Part shown: piece by piece, positions 26,201-41,200 of the stretch
How positions within the stretch are numbered: position 1 is the first letter of the stretch
How the letters are laid out: the number at the start of each line of letters is the position of its first letter
Assembly (NCBI GenBank): GCA_019055375.1
Contig: JAHQIW010007140.1
Location: forward strand, 62,001 to 126,000
Source of the DNA: Parelaphostrongylus tenuis
Taxonomy: Eukaryota > Nematoda > Chromadorea > Rhabditida > Metastrongylidae
DNA: 64,000 nucleotides
Direction: 5' to 3'
Notes under the pieces: generated by a model
Told to the model about the DNA's origin: nothing
The model's database searches: none
Seen by the model: the letters and a program-made list of their open reading frames with translations, nothing else
Made by a program: the position numbers and the translations under genes

Positions 26201-29200
26201 ATGTAAGTGCCACACTAAACTTATAAAAGTCTCGAAAAAAAAAAAGAAGTTATCAGATTATCGCATTGTTATTGTTTAGAGCAGGGTTTTGTATAAACAG
26301 TCGAAAGTAAACATAAGTGTTGAATCAAAAGATATCGATTATTTGTTGATTGGGAGTAAGTGCTTTTCGTCGGAGCTTACTGTCACTGGCTCCCAAATAA
26401 TGACTTACTAAAAGTTTCATACTGCATAAATATTCCATCTGCACTCTTCTAATCGCTTTTTTTCTGAATTCAATCAAATAGATGCTGAGTGCATGTGTGG
26501 GTATGCAAAATCCACAAGCACTTGTTTGCACTGGTCATCCAAGATGTTTGCGCAACATAATTTCGACGTCTCGTAGGAATTCTAGTTGCTTTGGAAAATT
26601 TTTTGAAGAAATTTCTGGATCATTCCCTTTATTGAGCAGAGATTTTTGAAGGAACCTATTGTGCTAAACAACGGCTTTCCATCAATTTGTCAGTAATCAT
26701 TAAAAAGCATTAATCTTTATGTGTCAAGAATTTACCTTTTTTTTTTCAAATAAGCTGTCTTACAGCGCTGCAACATTCAAAATGAAATTTGTTTCACATG
26801 CGTCGTGTATCATGGCCAGAATTTTTGCTTTTTTTTCACCGTTCGGTAGAGACCTCTAAGTTTTCTGTATACAAACTGTAGAAGGAATTTTTCTTTACCG
26901 TTCTAGTGGTTGAGCTTTTCATTTTAATCATATATTACCAAGTTATGAACCCGCTACTAAACTTACGCCTAATCTTAAGCTTAAGCGGTCTTAGCATAAG
27001 CAAGAAGATTATGTGAACGTTTAGAGGAATTCTTCGAACATCAGAGTCATATGATTTATCTGGTTTTGTTATCAAAGCGGGGAAAAAAATCTCGATTCAA
27101 AAACATAAACCACAATCCACATGAGAATCGTGCATGCGCAGTCTATCGATCACAGTTATCGTTCTAAAGCCACCCTAGATGACTTATTTCTCCTGCTACA
27201 GTGCATTTAAAGCGACCTTTCCAGAAAACAAGCTTAGTGTTGGAATTGCCAAACTTATGCTACAGAATATTTACTGCTAGTCTACGAGAAGAGCTGTCCT
27301 GCGAGATAAAAGCGGGTTAATTACGCCATACATGTGAAGCACAATTTTGTCCTTAATACTACTACGCTGTAGGAAGGCCTTTTTGAAGAGTCTGAGTTTT
27401 CCAAGATTTGAAACTTTGAATGAATACAAAAGCCAGTGGAAAGTCTTTGTCCGTTAAAACATTCTCCTTAAACAAATGTTCGCCCGATAATGGAATGATC
27501 CAGATTTCTTTCTGTTGCAGAAGTTGTTTCTAATGTGAAATAAAAAATCAGGGTGTTAAGAATCAGAATGTTGTCACCGATGGTTGCAAATAAAACATGG
27601 CAAACATCAATCAAAGTCAAAATGTGTTGTTGTTACTTTGCGAGAAAAGTTTGTATAGCGGTTGACAGAGTGACAAACATCTCGGTTTCAGTCATGGAAA
27701 GATCGACGCCTTCGTTGGGACGTTTTCCGAGTGGAAAACCGATCAACTAAGCATTAAATCATTTGGACGACTCTGGGTTCCAGATATCAATTCAGACAAG
27801 TATGACTATTTTCTTAAACTATGAAAGAGCGTTGACCTGCTCCTAGACTATTGTACAGTGCTGAATATCACGTCCTCACAAGCCATTTTGGATCGTATTG
27901 GAAACTTAGTTAAGTAACTTTATTATTGACACCCAAGGCAACCGTGCCTCGAATTTTCGATACAACGTGCAGTTGTCATCCTTTATGAGTTCTAGACAAG
28001 TCTACCATTATGTGGCGATGTTCGCTTCAAAACTTAAAGGGGTCATGAACTGATTTACTCCGCTGCATGCCTGGAATTGAAATTTTCGAGTGGTAGATCC
28101 AGATGTATAGCATTGCTTGATACCTATGGGCAGCACTTATCTCCACCACAACCACAATAGGAAACCGGTCGGAGTAAGACGTATCATTCTTCGTGAACGT
28201 TTAGTTCCACAGACATTGTTGTTTTCAGAAGAAAAGAAATAAGAAAGGTAATTTAACGATATCAGTATATGAATGTTCCGCCATATTGCTGTTATGAGAC
28301 AGAGGTACTAGATGACTCAGTCCTTCGGTGGGAAATGCACGTTGCGAAATTTGATTAGCAAAATGATGCATTTCTCCTTCTTCTTTTCATATTTCACAAG
28401 TTGTACTGGTCATCACATTTCTTCACTCCCACTGGTACGCGACGTCTCCAAATCACCTTTACTTCGATGTCATGATTTGTGCACATGTAGTAGACCCCTG
28501 ATTATTAATGTAAATGAGAACTAATAAGGATGTAACAGTTTTGAGCCATTAGGTATATTTTATACAGGCACCTGTTTCGCCTAACGGCCCAAAACATCTT
28601 ATATCCTTATCAGATTATATCATTTTGAGCGGGTCTTTGAAAAAGCGGTCGAAAGGAGAGGTAAATGACAACTCTTAGTAATTTCCAGTACGCGTATGGA
28701 GTGGGCAATTCCATTTTATCATATCTGAAGTTTCTTGAATGACGTTGACTGTATTTTCGCTGTTTTCACACTTTGCTGTCATGTGAATTGTTTGAGTAGA
28801 ACCGCACTGTGGAAGAAATATGGCGCAATCACATTCCTTTTCTTTTTCATTTTTCATGGACCCTTTTGTGAGCTTTCCAAAACCGATATCTTTTTCTCGA
28901 AACATGATCAAGTCATTAATCAAGTAGATGCCCAGTATGCCTTGAATATTTTCTTTTCTTTACACGACCGTTCCTTAACATCTAATGTGCTGATTCCACT
29001 GCTTCTCGCATTCGTCATTCATAAAAGTTTTCCAACTTTTTGCATGGTAGCTAATAAAAGTCGACGAAAGCTGGTCGACTCGATTCTTCCTGGAGTACTG
29101 AGATAGCCCGACCAGAGCGTTCTTGCATGAATTGCAGAGATTGAAGATGTCCGAGACAAGCCCAGCGCTGGGCTGAACTCGACGCATGCTACTGAAGATT

Positions 29201-32200
29201 GGTATCGCCACCTCTGCGCTACCTACCCTCTGCATTCAAACTGTACACGAAGTAAGAACCATTCTCTGCCTAGCGGTATCCTGATAATGCTGATGAGTCT
29301 GGGCATCATCTTCTAACTTTTATAAGTGGTGAAAATCCAGAAAAACTCAGATGAACATACAAGCAAGGCATATGTCTTGTAATGAGCTTTACCTATCTAC
29401 GGTGCACTCCACACTTTACAATCACTCAGGCTTAAACTCATCAATTCAGTCGGTTCACTGCAGTCACAGCACTAGCTAGAATGAGAGTACACTAGATAAA
29501 GCACAAAAATAATGGTAGTAGATTGCCTTTTTGTGGTTAAATGCCTCCGTCTCTACAATCTCATGCTGTTTTACTGAAACGAAGGCCGTCACCAAGCCGA
29601 CCTCGTCCTCGTTTTTTACGGCTTAAATGGTGAAATGAGCAGCGAACACTTAATTAACATCGTTCACATCTAGTTCGACATTTTTTTAGCCTCCATATAA
29701 TCGACTTTTTTTGTTATAGTAGCACATACCGCGAACGACACTGACACATTGCTCTAAGAGGCGTGATATCATTGATAAGTTTAGGTGAAAACGATACTGG
29801 TATGTACCTTGAAGTTCTTCATTTTCAAGAATCATACGATAAAGAATGGTTTTGCAGCAAAAATGCCGACGGTTCGGTTACGGAATTTCAAATACAAACT
29901 AAATCATTTTAAATCTAAATAATTTATCAAAACTCATTCTAGTGATTTCCTTTGTTCACTGAGTTATATAAAGGTAAAGCTAGATGTCTCTAGTCTAAGT
30001 GACGTGTCATAAGTGAAACATAACATTTTTCTAACTTTACTTCATTACTTCACGTCTTCACATTGTCTTTCTTTGTCTTAGTGCGGATCCCACTCCCAGC
30101 ATCCAATTTGTCTTCTTCGTCTTCTCCTTGAACATCGAAGAATACTGGTTGATCGACTCTCCTTGCAGTCTCGAGGTTAACCTGGCTCTAACGTTCCATA
30201 AGGCTCTGTTATTAACAGCCGGAGAAGGTTGGGGGTGGAACTCGGCTCTACGTGCACCGCGACGAGCATTCCAACCACTCGGCCACGGCGCTCCGAACAT
30301 AATGCTACTTTATCTAATTCAGTAAGACAAATTTGGCGGAGTGATTAAAGGCCCTCTGTGATTCACATGTGGTCTACCAATCGACTCTCTATTGCTCGAG
30401 CCCGTGTCCCGCTCACGAACCATTCTATCAATTTTAATTCTGCAAGTTAAAACCAGACTTACCTGTAAGGATAGCAGCCTAACTTAATACATCGGTAAAC
30501 ACAGCGGGTCATTGTAAAGGTCAGATGCATCAGTGACCTCTAACGATTATAGGTGAAGTCGAACGAATAGTATCCTCAAAAGATTGATCAACTCAAAGAG
30601 CTTTGTCCTTGCCTTTACGCTTTCAATATCGTCTGTGCGCAGTTATGTCACCTTGTCTAAACGGTCGCCATGGTTCTATCACAAAATGGTCGTCTATTCC
30701 ACCTTTGGATAAAATCTCTTCACTTTTGTCTCTCGTGGTTTAACGTTGACACAACGAAGGGGTTAGTTTACTAATTTTAACTTGTCTTCTCTCCAAGCGC
30801 AGAAACGCTTGGTATTTGTTGACTTTCTCAGCGACGTTAGTACTTGAATCTGCAACTTTTCTAAGTGGTTCCAATGTTCAACGCTCTTGACGTTGAGATC
30901 TGCGTGGCTACACCACTGATCAAGCCTAATCTTGTGTCGCTACACAGTTGCTGGTTTTCCAAAATTAATGTACCAGAATTTTGATGTATTTTCTTTTACA
31001 CGTAAGAGAATTGAGTGGTGAGCAAAAATACGACCTCAGACGGGAGTCGAACCAGCGTTTCATCCATACCAGTAAAATGTAAAGAAGGCAAAAATGTTTT
31101 GAAAAAATGCAGTGAAAACACTGGAAATTTGGAGCATTCTCTTACGTTCGACTATTTACATAGACCTCGCTAAAAAAAAAAACAATAATAATCTGATAAT
31201 ACGTTAACATGGAATTGGTACCAGACTGGTCTCAGACTTGTGTGGGAGGAGAAACAACACTACTCGGTCTAGCGGGAGGCCACCGCGAGTTATTGTAAAG
31301 GCCAGATATGCATTCAATTACCTCAAACGAAGTTAAAAAAATTGAGGAGAATTCGTGGCGCATCCCTCAGTGATTGATGAACGACGAGAGCTTTATACGT
31401 AATCTCTTATGTTAACATGTTTTGAGCCTTTTATGAGGTCTGATATGGCACTTATACAGTACTAGCCAGCTGTTTCGCCTCTATAGGCTCATCAGTAGCA
31501 TGGTGCCTTTTGTTCAGCCGATCTCCTGCAAGTGATACACCCTACTTGTAAAGGAATCGACACCGAATTACTCGAATCACCTCTTGTCGAATGGCAAATT
31601 CCCCTCCAAATTATCGGCTGAACCGAAAGGCACCGTGCTATTGATTAGCCACTAAAGGCGAAACACCTGTCTGGTACCGTATAAATGCCATATCAGACCT
31701 CATAAAAGGCTTAAAACATGTTACCATATTATCAGTATTATCGTTTTTTGTTCGAGGTCTATATAAACAGCCGAAAATCAAGGTATAATCCATTCATTCT
31801 ACCAACCATAAGCGCTTGCCGTGGTCATGTAATGTCGGGGAATTTTGTCACTAGACATGCAGTGATTTGTATAATTCGATGTCTATTCCCTTATAAAAAG
31901 TAGATTCCTCTGCAAAGGATCGGCTGAACCGAAAGGCACCGTGTTACTGATGAGCCGATCAAGGCAAAACAGCTGTCTAGTTCTATATAAGTGCCAGACC
32001 AGACGTCATAGAAGGCTCAAAACATGTTTCATATTATCTAATGCACTCATTTCTTTATAATTACACATTCTATACTATAGGCATAATTTATTATATTGAT
32101 GGGAATTGAAGCTTGCTTATGAACTATCCTTCTATGAAGCTTATGCGAGCTTGAAGTATTTTCATTGGAATTAATGTCTGACGTTTCGGTTATTCCGCCT

Positions 32201-35192
32201 CCCCCAGAGCTTACACGTACTATATCATACCATATCTAATTTCGGTTAATATCCGTTTATGTAATATGAAGAAATAGATTGGTTTTTTCCTGCAATGGTT
32301 TTTCTCTCAATATTAATGATGTCAGCTAGGTGAATAGATAAGGTGGATATAGTACGTATAGGCTCTGCGGAAAGAAGGATAACGAAACGTTAGCTCTCGA
32401 AGGAATTATATCAACCTCAGACCAGCTCTAAAAGCATAATTTTTGGAATAGTTTTGAATATTTGTGTTGCTATTCGATGAACGACGACTTTTGACATGAG
32501 TTGCAATATCAGTCAATTACCAGTCAAATTACCAACCAATGCTTTTGGAGAAAAAAGTTCTCTGTTAATCGATGGATGTAGAGGGTAATTCTTCGCAAGC
32601 CACGTTTCGAACATAGTTGTTGCTAAACAACAGGCTATCAGCTCAGTTCAAATAGTTCAGTAGGAAAAACTCTGTGTAGCAAAATTGACCACTAAAACTA
32701 GGTGCATTGGCTGCAATACAGTTCGCCCACTTTGTATGCCATACGATTATCGCGCACAATTCACCACTATTGTTATGTAGCAGATAAAATCTGTTTTATC
32801 GCTTCAAATTGTAGTGTCCAAGCGTAAAGCGTAGCTTATCAGATTCTGTTGTGATAAATAGAAAGCGATTATGAATATTTTTTTCGAACTTTTCTCTTGA
32901 AAAACGGCGCTCAGTTGCTTTCAATACAGTTTAGAATCATTAGAATTCCTTTCCATCGTGAGAATATGTCGAATCGAGGAGCAATCTAATTCCGTCTGTA
33001 CCACCAACTGATGTTTTTCTGAGAGTTGTTCTTATATCTGTGGATAAAGGAAACTTTACGTGACTGATGATTAGTTTCACGACCATTATAGTGATGAGGA
33101 TTCGTATGAGAAAACTTTATTAGTTGTAATAGGTATTAAGAAAATTTTTTAATCCAGCATTATGACAAACCAGAAAGGAATTTCTGACGGGTTCTGGAAT
33201 ACTTAATGTTGGAGAACAACGCCAGGAAAAAACATTTGGGATAGTGCGAGAATAGAAGCATATCAGGATTGGCAGTCTTTGAGTTCACAGGTTCTAAGGA
33301 TGAAAGTTGAGTTTTTGGATTTTTCATTGGATGTAATGACTTTAGTAATGGTCTGCATTCTGTGCATTAGGATTCTTCAAATGGAAGTGACAAAAATGAC
33401 GGCTCAAGGATGGACGGAGAACGGCCACTTCTGTAATCCCATCCTTGAATATGAATTTCAAACACCTGTTGAGAAAGTTATTTTCAAGGATTTCTCATGA
33501 AAAAGCTAAATGGATAAGGAAACTGATCTGTATAGTTTCTTAGCAGGATGGATGTCATAGCTGACAACTATGATACAAATTTTGAATTTAATCAAATAAG
33601 AATACGGTATCAAATCTTCTGGCCCATATAAGAGTGAACAAAGACCTTGGGTAAAACATTGGCACCATCTGTGAACACAATGGATTGCGACAAAATCAAT
33701 GAAGAAGGAATAATCCGTGGAGTTCCAGATGTCGCAAACGCTTTTCAAAGCAAAATTATAGGAGTGCCCATCGCTTAAAATGAACGATTCCAGCGAACAG
33801 CTTGAATTTTACTGTCATCTACGCGAAGGAAAGCTTGCAAATGACAGAAATAATAGTTTTTACCACACAACATCTCATCCCGTGCGAGGATATTTCAGCC
33901 ATTTCCACATATCAATAAGCGGAAACCATATTGTAGATCAGCAGTTTCATAGTAAAATAACAGTTCAACAAGGTTATCAATTGCCCACATCCAACCTACT
34001 GGAATCAATGAGATTTTGGTAATAACCACGACCTATCAATCCTCTAATAATTCGATGGTATTCGCCTTCGATTCCAAGAAAAGGTGAGGTACGTTGATAG
34101 TTTTTTCCGCCTTGAAGTTTTATTAGAGCCATATCGGAGCAGCACTAGATTTCCATAGCAAAGTCGAGTAAGGAAGTGTTTTGTGAGCACAACAAAGAGG
34201 TGTATTTGTACCATATTTCAAAGGATAGTGGAGTCTCATGAAGTTAGTAATTCTCTCTATAAAGGCCAGATTTGTGGAACACTGACCGATATTTAAACCC
34301 AAATACTGATAACTCCTAAGAGCATAACTTATTAGGAATAAGAAATCACCAGTGTGTCACGTATGGAACTCAGCTACATGGGTTATTAGATGAAAGTTGA
34401 GGTCGCATAATTATTTTTCTCTGCCAGTGATCACGAGATAGAACCATGTATTGAACTGCCCTTTCTCCCAACGAAATTTCTGCAAGGTTTGTACTTTAAC
34501 CTTGAAACTCGATGGTTTACATTTTGGCGACTTCGTCTTCGTCCGAAGCTTCTTGAGTAATTCAAGGGAGTAGCAACCTCGTAAAATTTAATTTGAAGAA
34601 AAGGACAGTCTGTGAGGCATTTTTTATTTTTCATTACCATATCGAGGTTGAGAGGGAATCGGACTTTTTGGTTGTTGCAAAACAATAGCTATTGCGTGGC
34701 AAAAAATACTAGTGGTCTCGCAACCTCTTGACATTGCCGAATAGGTGAAGTAAGTACTTATAAAGATATAAGAGATCCCCTATTGACCTAAAACTAGCGT
34801 ATGATCGGGCACGGTCGCCTTAGAACGTCTAGATCCAACCATATCGTATGAAAAATGTCGTACGTCCAGCGCCATTAGAATTTCCACAGGGGATCCACTT
34901 TCGAGGTACATACCCCAATCATTGAATTGAGCAAAACATCTGGTCACGAGGGCCGACATACGGATCGAATACAGCAATAATGCAGCTGTTCGCAGCCCTC
35001 GCAATTAAGTGTGGCTGAACTCAGAGCGAAGGTCAATCAAGTGCCGAAATTGCTCTCGCACACGACTCTTTCATAATCGTTAGAAAAAAAAATGGACGCT
35101 AATAATATCTTTGTTTTATATCAGACAGCTGTGCTTGAACAGTAATAATTCATAAAAATTTAGCAAACAACAATGGTAATAGAAATAAATAA

Positions 35193-35261
<69 letters not shown>

Positions 35262-38200
35262 GAAATACTCATAATATTATGAATCCAGTTTCGAGCCACG
35301 CGGGAGTTGGATTCGCAATTCACCAGCACTGAGTGCACGTGCTACCTTTATATTGCCAAAACCACCGATCTGATACCACTTTTTCTTCGATATATGCTTA
35401 AGAAGCTCTCAGCAACCGACCTTTAGTGGGTTGAGAGTCTGCTAATTGCATATCGGCCGACAGTTTTTGGATATGTACGATCAATTTGAATTCTTCGACC
35501 TACTGCTCTTTAGCAGTAATACGATCCTCTAATTATACATCAGAGAATGTGGATTGTGGTAGCAAAGCGGTCGGCTCGGTGGTGCAGGGGTGGTACGCGA
35601 CTCCGGTATGTAAGAAATACGAGTTCAACTCCCGCCTAGGGTTGAATATTTTGCATATCATTCAACAATCCGAGATGTAAAATGATAGCATCAAAACACT
35701 GCCAAAAAAGCAATAAAACAGAAAATTCGAATATATTAGTGATCAGAACAATAAGAATAACAATAATAGCGATAATAATTATAACAATGTCACATAATAA
35801 TAGTAATATTGATAATAATACTAGAATAGAAACAATTATGATAACACTGATGATGATAGTAACATAAAAAAATAACAATAGCGATAATTATTATAATAAT
35901 AATTGTAATAATATTAGGAACTAAATAGAATTAAAATAGCTACTATTGGTATTGAAGCGCTGATGATAAAAGAACAACAACTATAATCCTTAGAAATGGA
36001 TTTTCGATTTCTTCTGTGAAGAACCAAGTCGGTTGGATATGGTTGCGATTATAGGACAATTAGTCTGAATTAGATGACTTCAAGCGGAGGAAGTCACTTC
36101 TAAGGAACTAGTGCGACTCTACACCATTTTTTCTCCTTTTTCCCTCCTTCTTCATTACTGCTTCCTTTGTGTCTAAATATCACTTTAAAGAGGCTCTTGA
36201 CTCTAGCAAATGCCCTAAAAATTTTCCGCTCGGGTTGTATGATTATTTCGTCAAAGAAGGTTCTCATTCAGCATCAATGACGCACCATCTTTCAAAGTTT
36301 TGTTCCTCAAGCTATCATGACATGAACTTTTGCTCTCAGGCATCTCAGTTAGGAACTTCCTATATGAGGGCTTAGTACCAGTTCACATTATTAATTTTAT
36401 TTCATTGAGTCGTCTTCACACAATGTAAGATTACCAACATTACTTTCATTCGGATCGCTTTCTTGAGCCAGTTATACTCGAAATTTCTTCGGCTTTATTG
36501 TTCTGGTATCGGTGTCAGTTAACGACCTACCTTCTTCTCGAACGAAGCTGAGTGTTAATCGAGTTAATTTGAACACGAAGTCGTCGGTAGTTCTACTAGA
36601 GCTCTTCCATTTCTTTTCTAAAGTCACTGGAAAGTCACTGGATTCTACAAACTGGAGGAAACGTTCCGCCTGTGTTCAGTATGAACTTCCTCGCTTCGAA
36701 GAGACGGGATCTTGGTTTGCTAAGGATGGCTCAAATTTTCAACAGTTGACGCGTAAATTTGCTATTTGTGCGCACTGTTTTTTGTTTCACTATTTTTTTT
36801 TTGTTGCACACTACGAGTAGATACCTATAATTTTATGCCTAAAAAATCAGATCAGTTCATTAGCTTAATATGTTCATGGTAAAAATTCCAAGGGTTACAT
36901 AGGGTTTCAATTGGTTTGGACCGGATCTATCTGGAGCGGTCAGCGTCCATCTTAGCTGTGGCATTTACATCACAAATCAAATAAAACTATTGGTGTGACA
37001 TTTACAGACATCAAACAGCGCAGCAGTCTTCGGACTATGTTACGTTCCAGTCATTGAGTTCGAACAACAACGGAAATGTGACCGGTAGACTGGAATTTCG
37101 CATTCAAGCACATTGCGAGATTGATTACACTGAATATCCAAGTGTGAGTTCTTGTCTTCTTCGTGCTCATATTTTAAATCAGTAATCAAAATTTGATCGA
37201 CGCTGTAGTTACGAATAAAATAAATTTCCTACAGATGATTAGAACGGAGAATTATTAATTCTCAATCTGACAGAAAAAAAAAACCAGGCCAGCAAATTCT
37301 CGTAGTATGCCTTTCTATTGCCTGAATTAGATTTTGGCAAATATTGGAAACTATTAGAAATACAAACGATAGTCAAATACTCCGCATGTTTCCAGAACTC
37401 TTACCAATCTATCAGCGATTACTGTTCAGCGTAGAGAGTCCTTGAAAATTATTTTTGACTGAATATATGGTTAAAAAAGTAGTTAGAATGCTTCACACGT
37501 ATCTACTTTACCGTTGAGTGTTTAGGATATCAAGCACTGCTGCTTCAATCTGCAATCTACACTCTACAAACGATATATTAAGTACTATTTGGAGAACGCG
37601 GATGGTGAGAATAGGCTCAAAGGCAGTAGAAGAGCCGATGAGGCTTCGAAATTATACTTATAGATCACCTGGACATCTCACAGCTCAAGACCAACTGGAA
37701 AATTGTAGACTCATGGTTGAAAAAGAAAACTCAGGACGGTGACAACAAGTAAGGACTCCATTTTTGATAAAAAAGAATTCCGTGTTTACTCTCATATTAG
37801 GCCAATCATAGAATGCGTAGCCGAATCTGTCTGAAAAAAAGAAATGCTTCATGGCAAACCCGGGTTGTAGTGCTTTAAACGTCCTTAATCAGTGGATTCT
37901 CGTTACGTAATATGAGTTCCAAAGTGAACTTCACTATGAGCTAGCCATATGATATGCTACCTGTCAACTAATGGCTCTCGGTTGTTGTTTTGAGGTTCGA
38001 AATTCAACAACTTTCGTTCTCATGGAAACATTTCATGAATCACAATCTATTTGTGTTCACTCGAAATTGGCGTCATAGAAGAGAAAACGATTGAGTTTCT
38101 ATTTACGTCTTTGATGTATGCAAAACTTTTCCGATCACTAAACTCACTGTGACGCCATTATAAGCAGTGAGATCTCAAGTGACTCAGAACAATACGTATC

Positions 38201-41200
38201 TTTTGCAGTAGTGAATTGTGTAAAGGCCATGTGATAAGGCTAGGATAAAATTATTTTATCGCAAAAATTCTGTCGCTCAGAAGCTCTAAATTTTCAAAAA
38301 ATTTTCAAAGAGTGGGGAACTGTGACCATTAATGCGATTGCGATTATTAGCATGAGTCTAAGCACATCTGAAACTTCACACATTTTCAAAGCCGATGGGA
38401 GAATCCCTGAACTGAATTCAAGTCTGAACACTTTTGTTGCATAGAAGTGTGTTCTGACAGCGTACAAGTGATAACGGTAAATATCAGTGATCTCGAAAAA
38501 AGGCTAGAAGAGAACCACGATGCTACTGAACATTTTCCAGAGCTGAAACATTAGAAATTTGTGTGACGGCCAGACGCCGTTCGACCACACTTGCCGTTGA
38601 GCTGACTATGCCAGTATTGATATCAGCACTCCTTTTACTCATCGCTCCTTTCTTCGGAAAACTCGATCAGCAGGTAAACATATACTTAAATTACTTGTTG
38701 AAACGTTGAGCAGCTTCTCCTTCTTCGTTAGAGTTGAATGGTCATTTCACGCACTCTGGACCGCAACCTCCCAAGTGGTTTATCGCTTCATCGCGATTGA
38801 GACATGATCCTGGATATCGGCCTGCAAAATGCAGTTGGGTTCAACCACCCAGTAGGGCCACTCAAGCTTAGAAGTATTCCGACGTTTTCATCGGGAAAGC
38901 CCAGCTAAGAGCGATTTGTTCTAGGTTTGACCGCTGTCTTGATAGCTACTGATCGCAAGGGCCGGCTACCACTCCAATTTGGTGACGACCTGAGGAAGCC
39001 CCGAATAGGCTTATTTCTGAACTGCAGAAACAATAAGCTAAACGAGCACACTTTACTTGTGGTGGGGGCTCGTACTATCAGTGAAATCAAGCCGTTCAAG
39101 TTTCAAGTTAAGTAACGTTAAACAGATGTCATCCTACGGAACACTTATAAAGAACGCTTTAAACATCGATTTTATTCATTGAATTGAATTTGGTGTTGGA
39201 TCAAGTCCCATACCTTAGTTTTCCTAGTGGTCTAGTCGAAAGCTCAAGTAATTCTGTATGAAATTTTATACCGAATAGAATTGAAGTGGCATGAATTGAA
39301 CACCACGGCCAAACTGGTGCATGCTTTCGTATGTGATCTGTTTCTGGTGTAGCAACGTTTTCACCCTGAAGTTTCCAAAAAAAACGTACCACAACGTCTC
39401 TAGGTGGTCCATAGTCAATTATCAGTCAGCGGTTGTTGTGGATCGAAGAGTGATATGTTACCTGATGTTCAATTTTCTATCTAAACGGTGGTAAATCTTG
39501 ATACTGATTTGCTCTTTGCTGTGCTTCGACTATCCAGAGAATTACACTCAAGTTCCAACGGGCCACGAAAATCCTTTGAGATTATAGGTCCGAAATTGCT
39601 CTTATGTCCTACAGAAAACCTTGAAGTATGCAAAATTTTAGATCAAAGTCAAATGTTCGCATTGCTACTGCAATTTATGAGCTTCCAATTCATGGTAGAT
39701 AAGACACCTCATTTAGGATTCGGATCAACACTTCCGAAAATATGTGAGACTCACTTGAATAGTCTTCTATTTTGCCTTTTTATCTTCATTTATAGAACAT
39801 TTTGTTTCAGATGTATTTTACGCCTTCACATTGGCTGTTACAGTTATAAGTTTGATTATGACTGTGTTAATCTCAGCAACGAGTAGAATTAAGAGGAAAG
39901 TGCCTCCAGGTGAGACGATACAAAGCATTTAGAACATCTCTTCTTCGCCTCGTGTGAGACAGCCCAAGAAAGCGAGACAACTCAATTTTCTAGTTATGAT
40001 TCTTGCTTAAAAATGACAATGTTATTGAGAGTTCAGCAGAGAACTTCTCGTTGGAAAAGATATTGCCAACAAAAGTTATTTGGTCAATTGACTAGCAGTT
40101 TAACTAACTCTTTTTTCGATTACATCCTACGGAATGCTTTGGGCGATTTGTGCCAAAAGTTCAAATAAACACAAGAGACGGCAAATACGAAGAACCATTT
40201 AATCTGTGATAAACTCGTTTAGCTCACCGCTTCACACTCCTGGCGTCTGTAGTGAATGCGAATCTGTGCTGTGGTTCCGAAGGAGAGCCCGTCACTGATG
40301 GAACATCGTCAAAGGTTTGTTGATATCTCCTATTCCGGCGACTTGGATTTCTAACCACTCTATGGTAACCCGGAAATTGCATGCTAAATTGCAATAAATC
40401 ACCTCAACAAGGCAAGAAGTAGCAGTTCTAAAGAGAAAGGATCTTCCCAACTTTGATCCTTTTTCGACAGCGACCATTCCTACATTTTACTCTCATCGGA
40501 CCGTACGTTGTTGGAGCGCATTTTGAATGCGCATTGAAATCAAGTTGTATGGTCTGTGAGCCTCCCCAAGAGGCACGATGCACCAAGCTCCTAAGAACAT
40601 CGTTCTCTTGCTGCGTTCCTTCACAGTTTTTCAGAGTGTTTTCCTGTATCCTACCTATTCACTATGTCCTTTTCTGCATACTCTCATGTTCTTGGACACC
40701 AATTCTGCATGATAATACGATTCTTTAAAAAAAAACGTTTATCACGTAACCACGGTGCTTAACTTTTCGTACGGATTTTTACGATAGCTGAAGTGTGTTT
40801 CAATGTCTTTTTTTCTCATGTTTTTGCATCACCAATCCTATTCTTTTTTCAGAAAACGGTTTTTAGAAGTACAGAAGCACAGAATGCTTAGAAAACCTAT
40901 CCAAGGGCCTTTCCAACAAAAATATGTTGGAGAAGCTGCTGACTGATGGGAAAAACTCTCGTGAAAAGAGCTTCGCGCGGTGATATAACCCAAACTCGTG
41001 CCCATTGAAATCAAGTTGTACGGTGCGGAAGCGCTCAATTATGTACATATCGATATCAAGTACATTATGGTGAAAGAGTTGAATCAACATATCTCAGTCC
41101 ATAACAAATTCTATTAACTGCAAGAAAAACACTTCGAATATACAAATCTGTGCCTAAGGGATAAAAGTCTTCCTGCTTTATTACGTGGTGCTCTTTCGTG

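Larger units (their letters stand above)
27800..37007 (+). other. 9.2-kb intron of the channel gene
   Basis: Bounded by GTATGA and TTTACAG. The phases fit exactly: AA at the end of exon 4 plus A gives Lys. It contains family A, B, C and D elements, simple repeats, and the antisense ORFs near 29 kb. Confidence 0.8.

Noticed and set aside
35150..35338. - strand poly-Leu membrane-like ORF
   Set aside because: It is the translation of the TAA microsatellite.
35636..35878. Hydrophobic ORFs on both strands
   Set aside because: They arise from an irregular GATAAT/AATAAT tract.
39488..39640. Open frame leading into channel exon 9 (ELHSSSNGPRKSFEII)
   Set aside because: It could provide an extra exon with a phase-1 end, but no acceptor there fits the phase-0 end of exon 8 and it does not resemble the M1-M2 linker.
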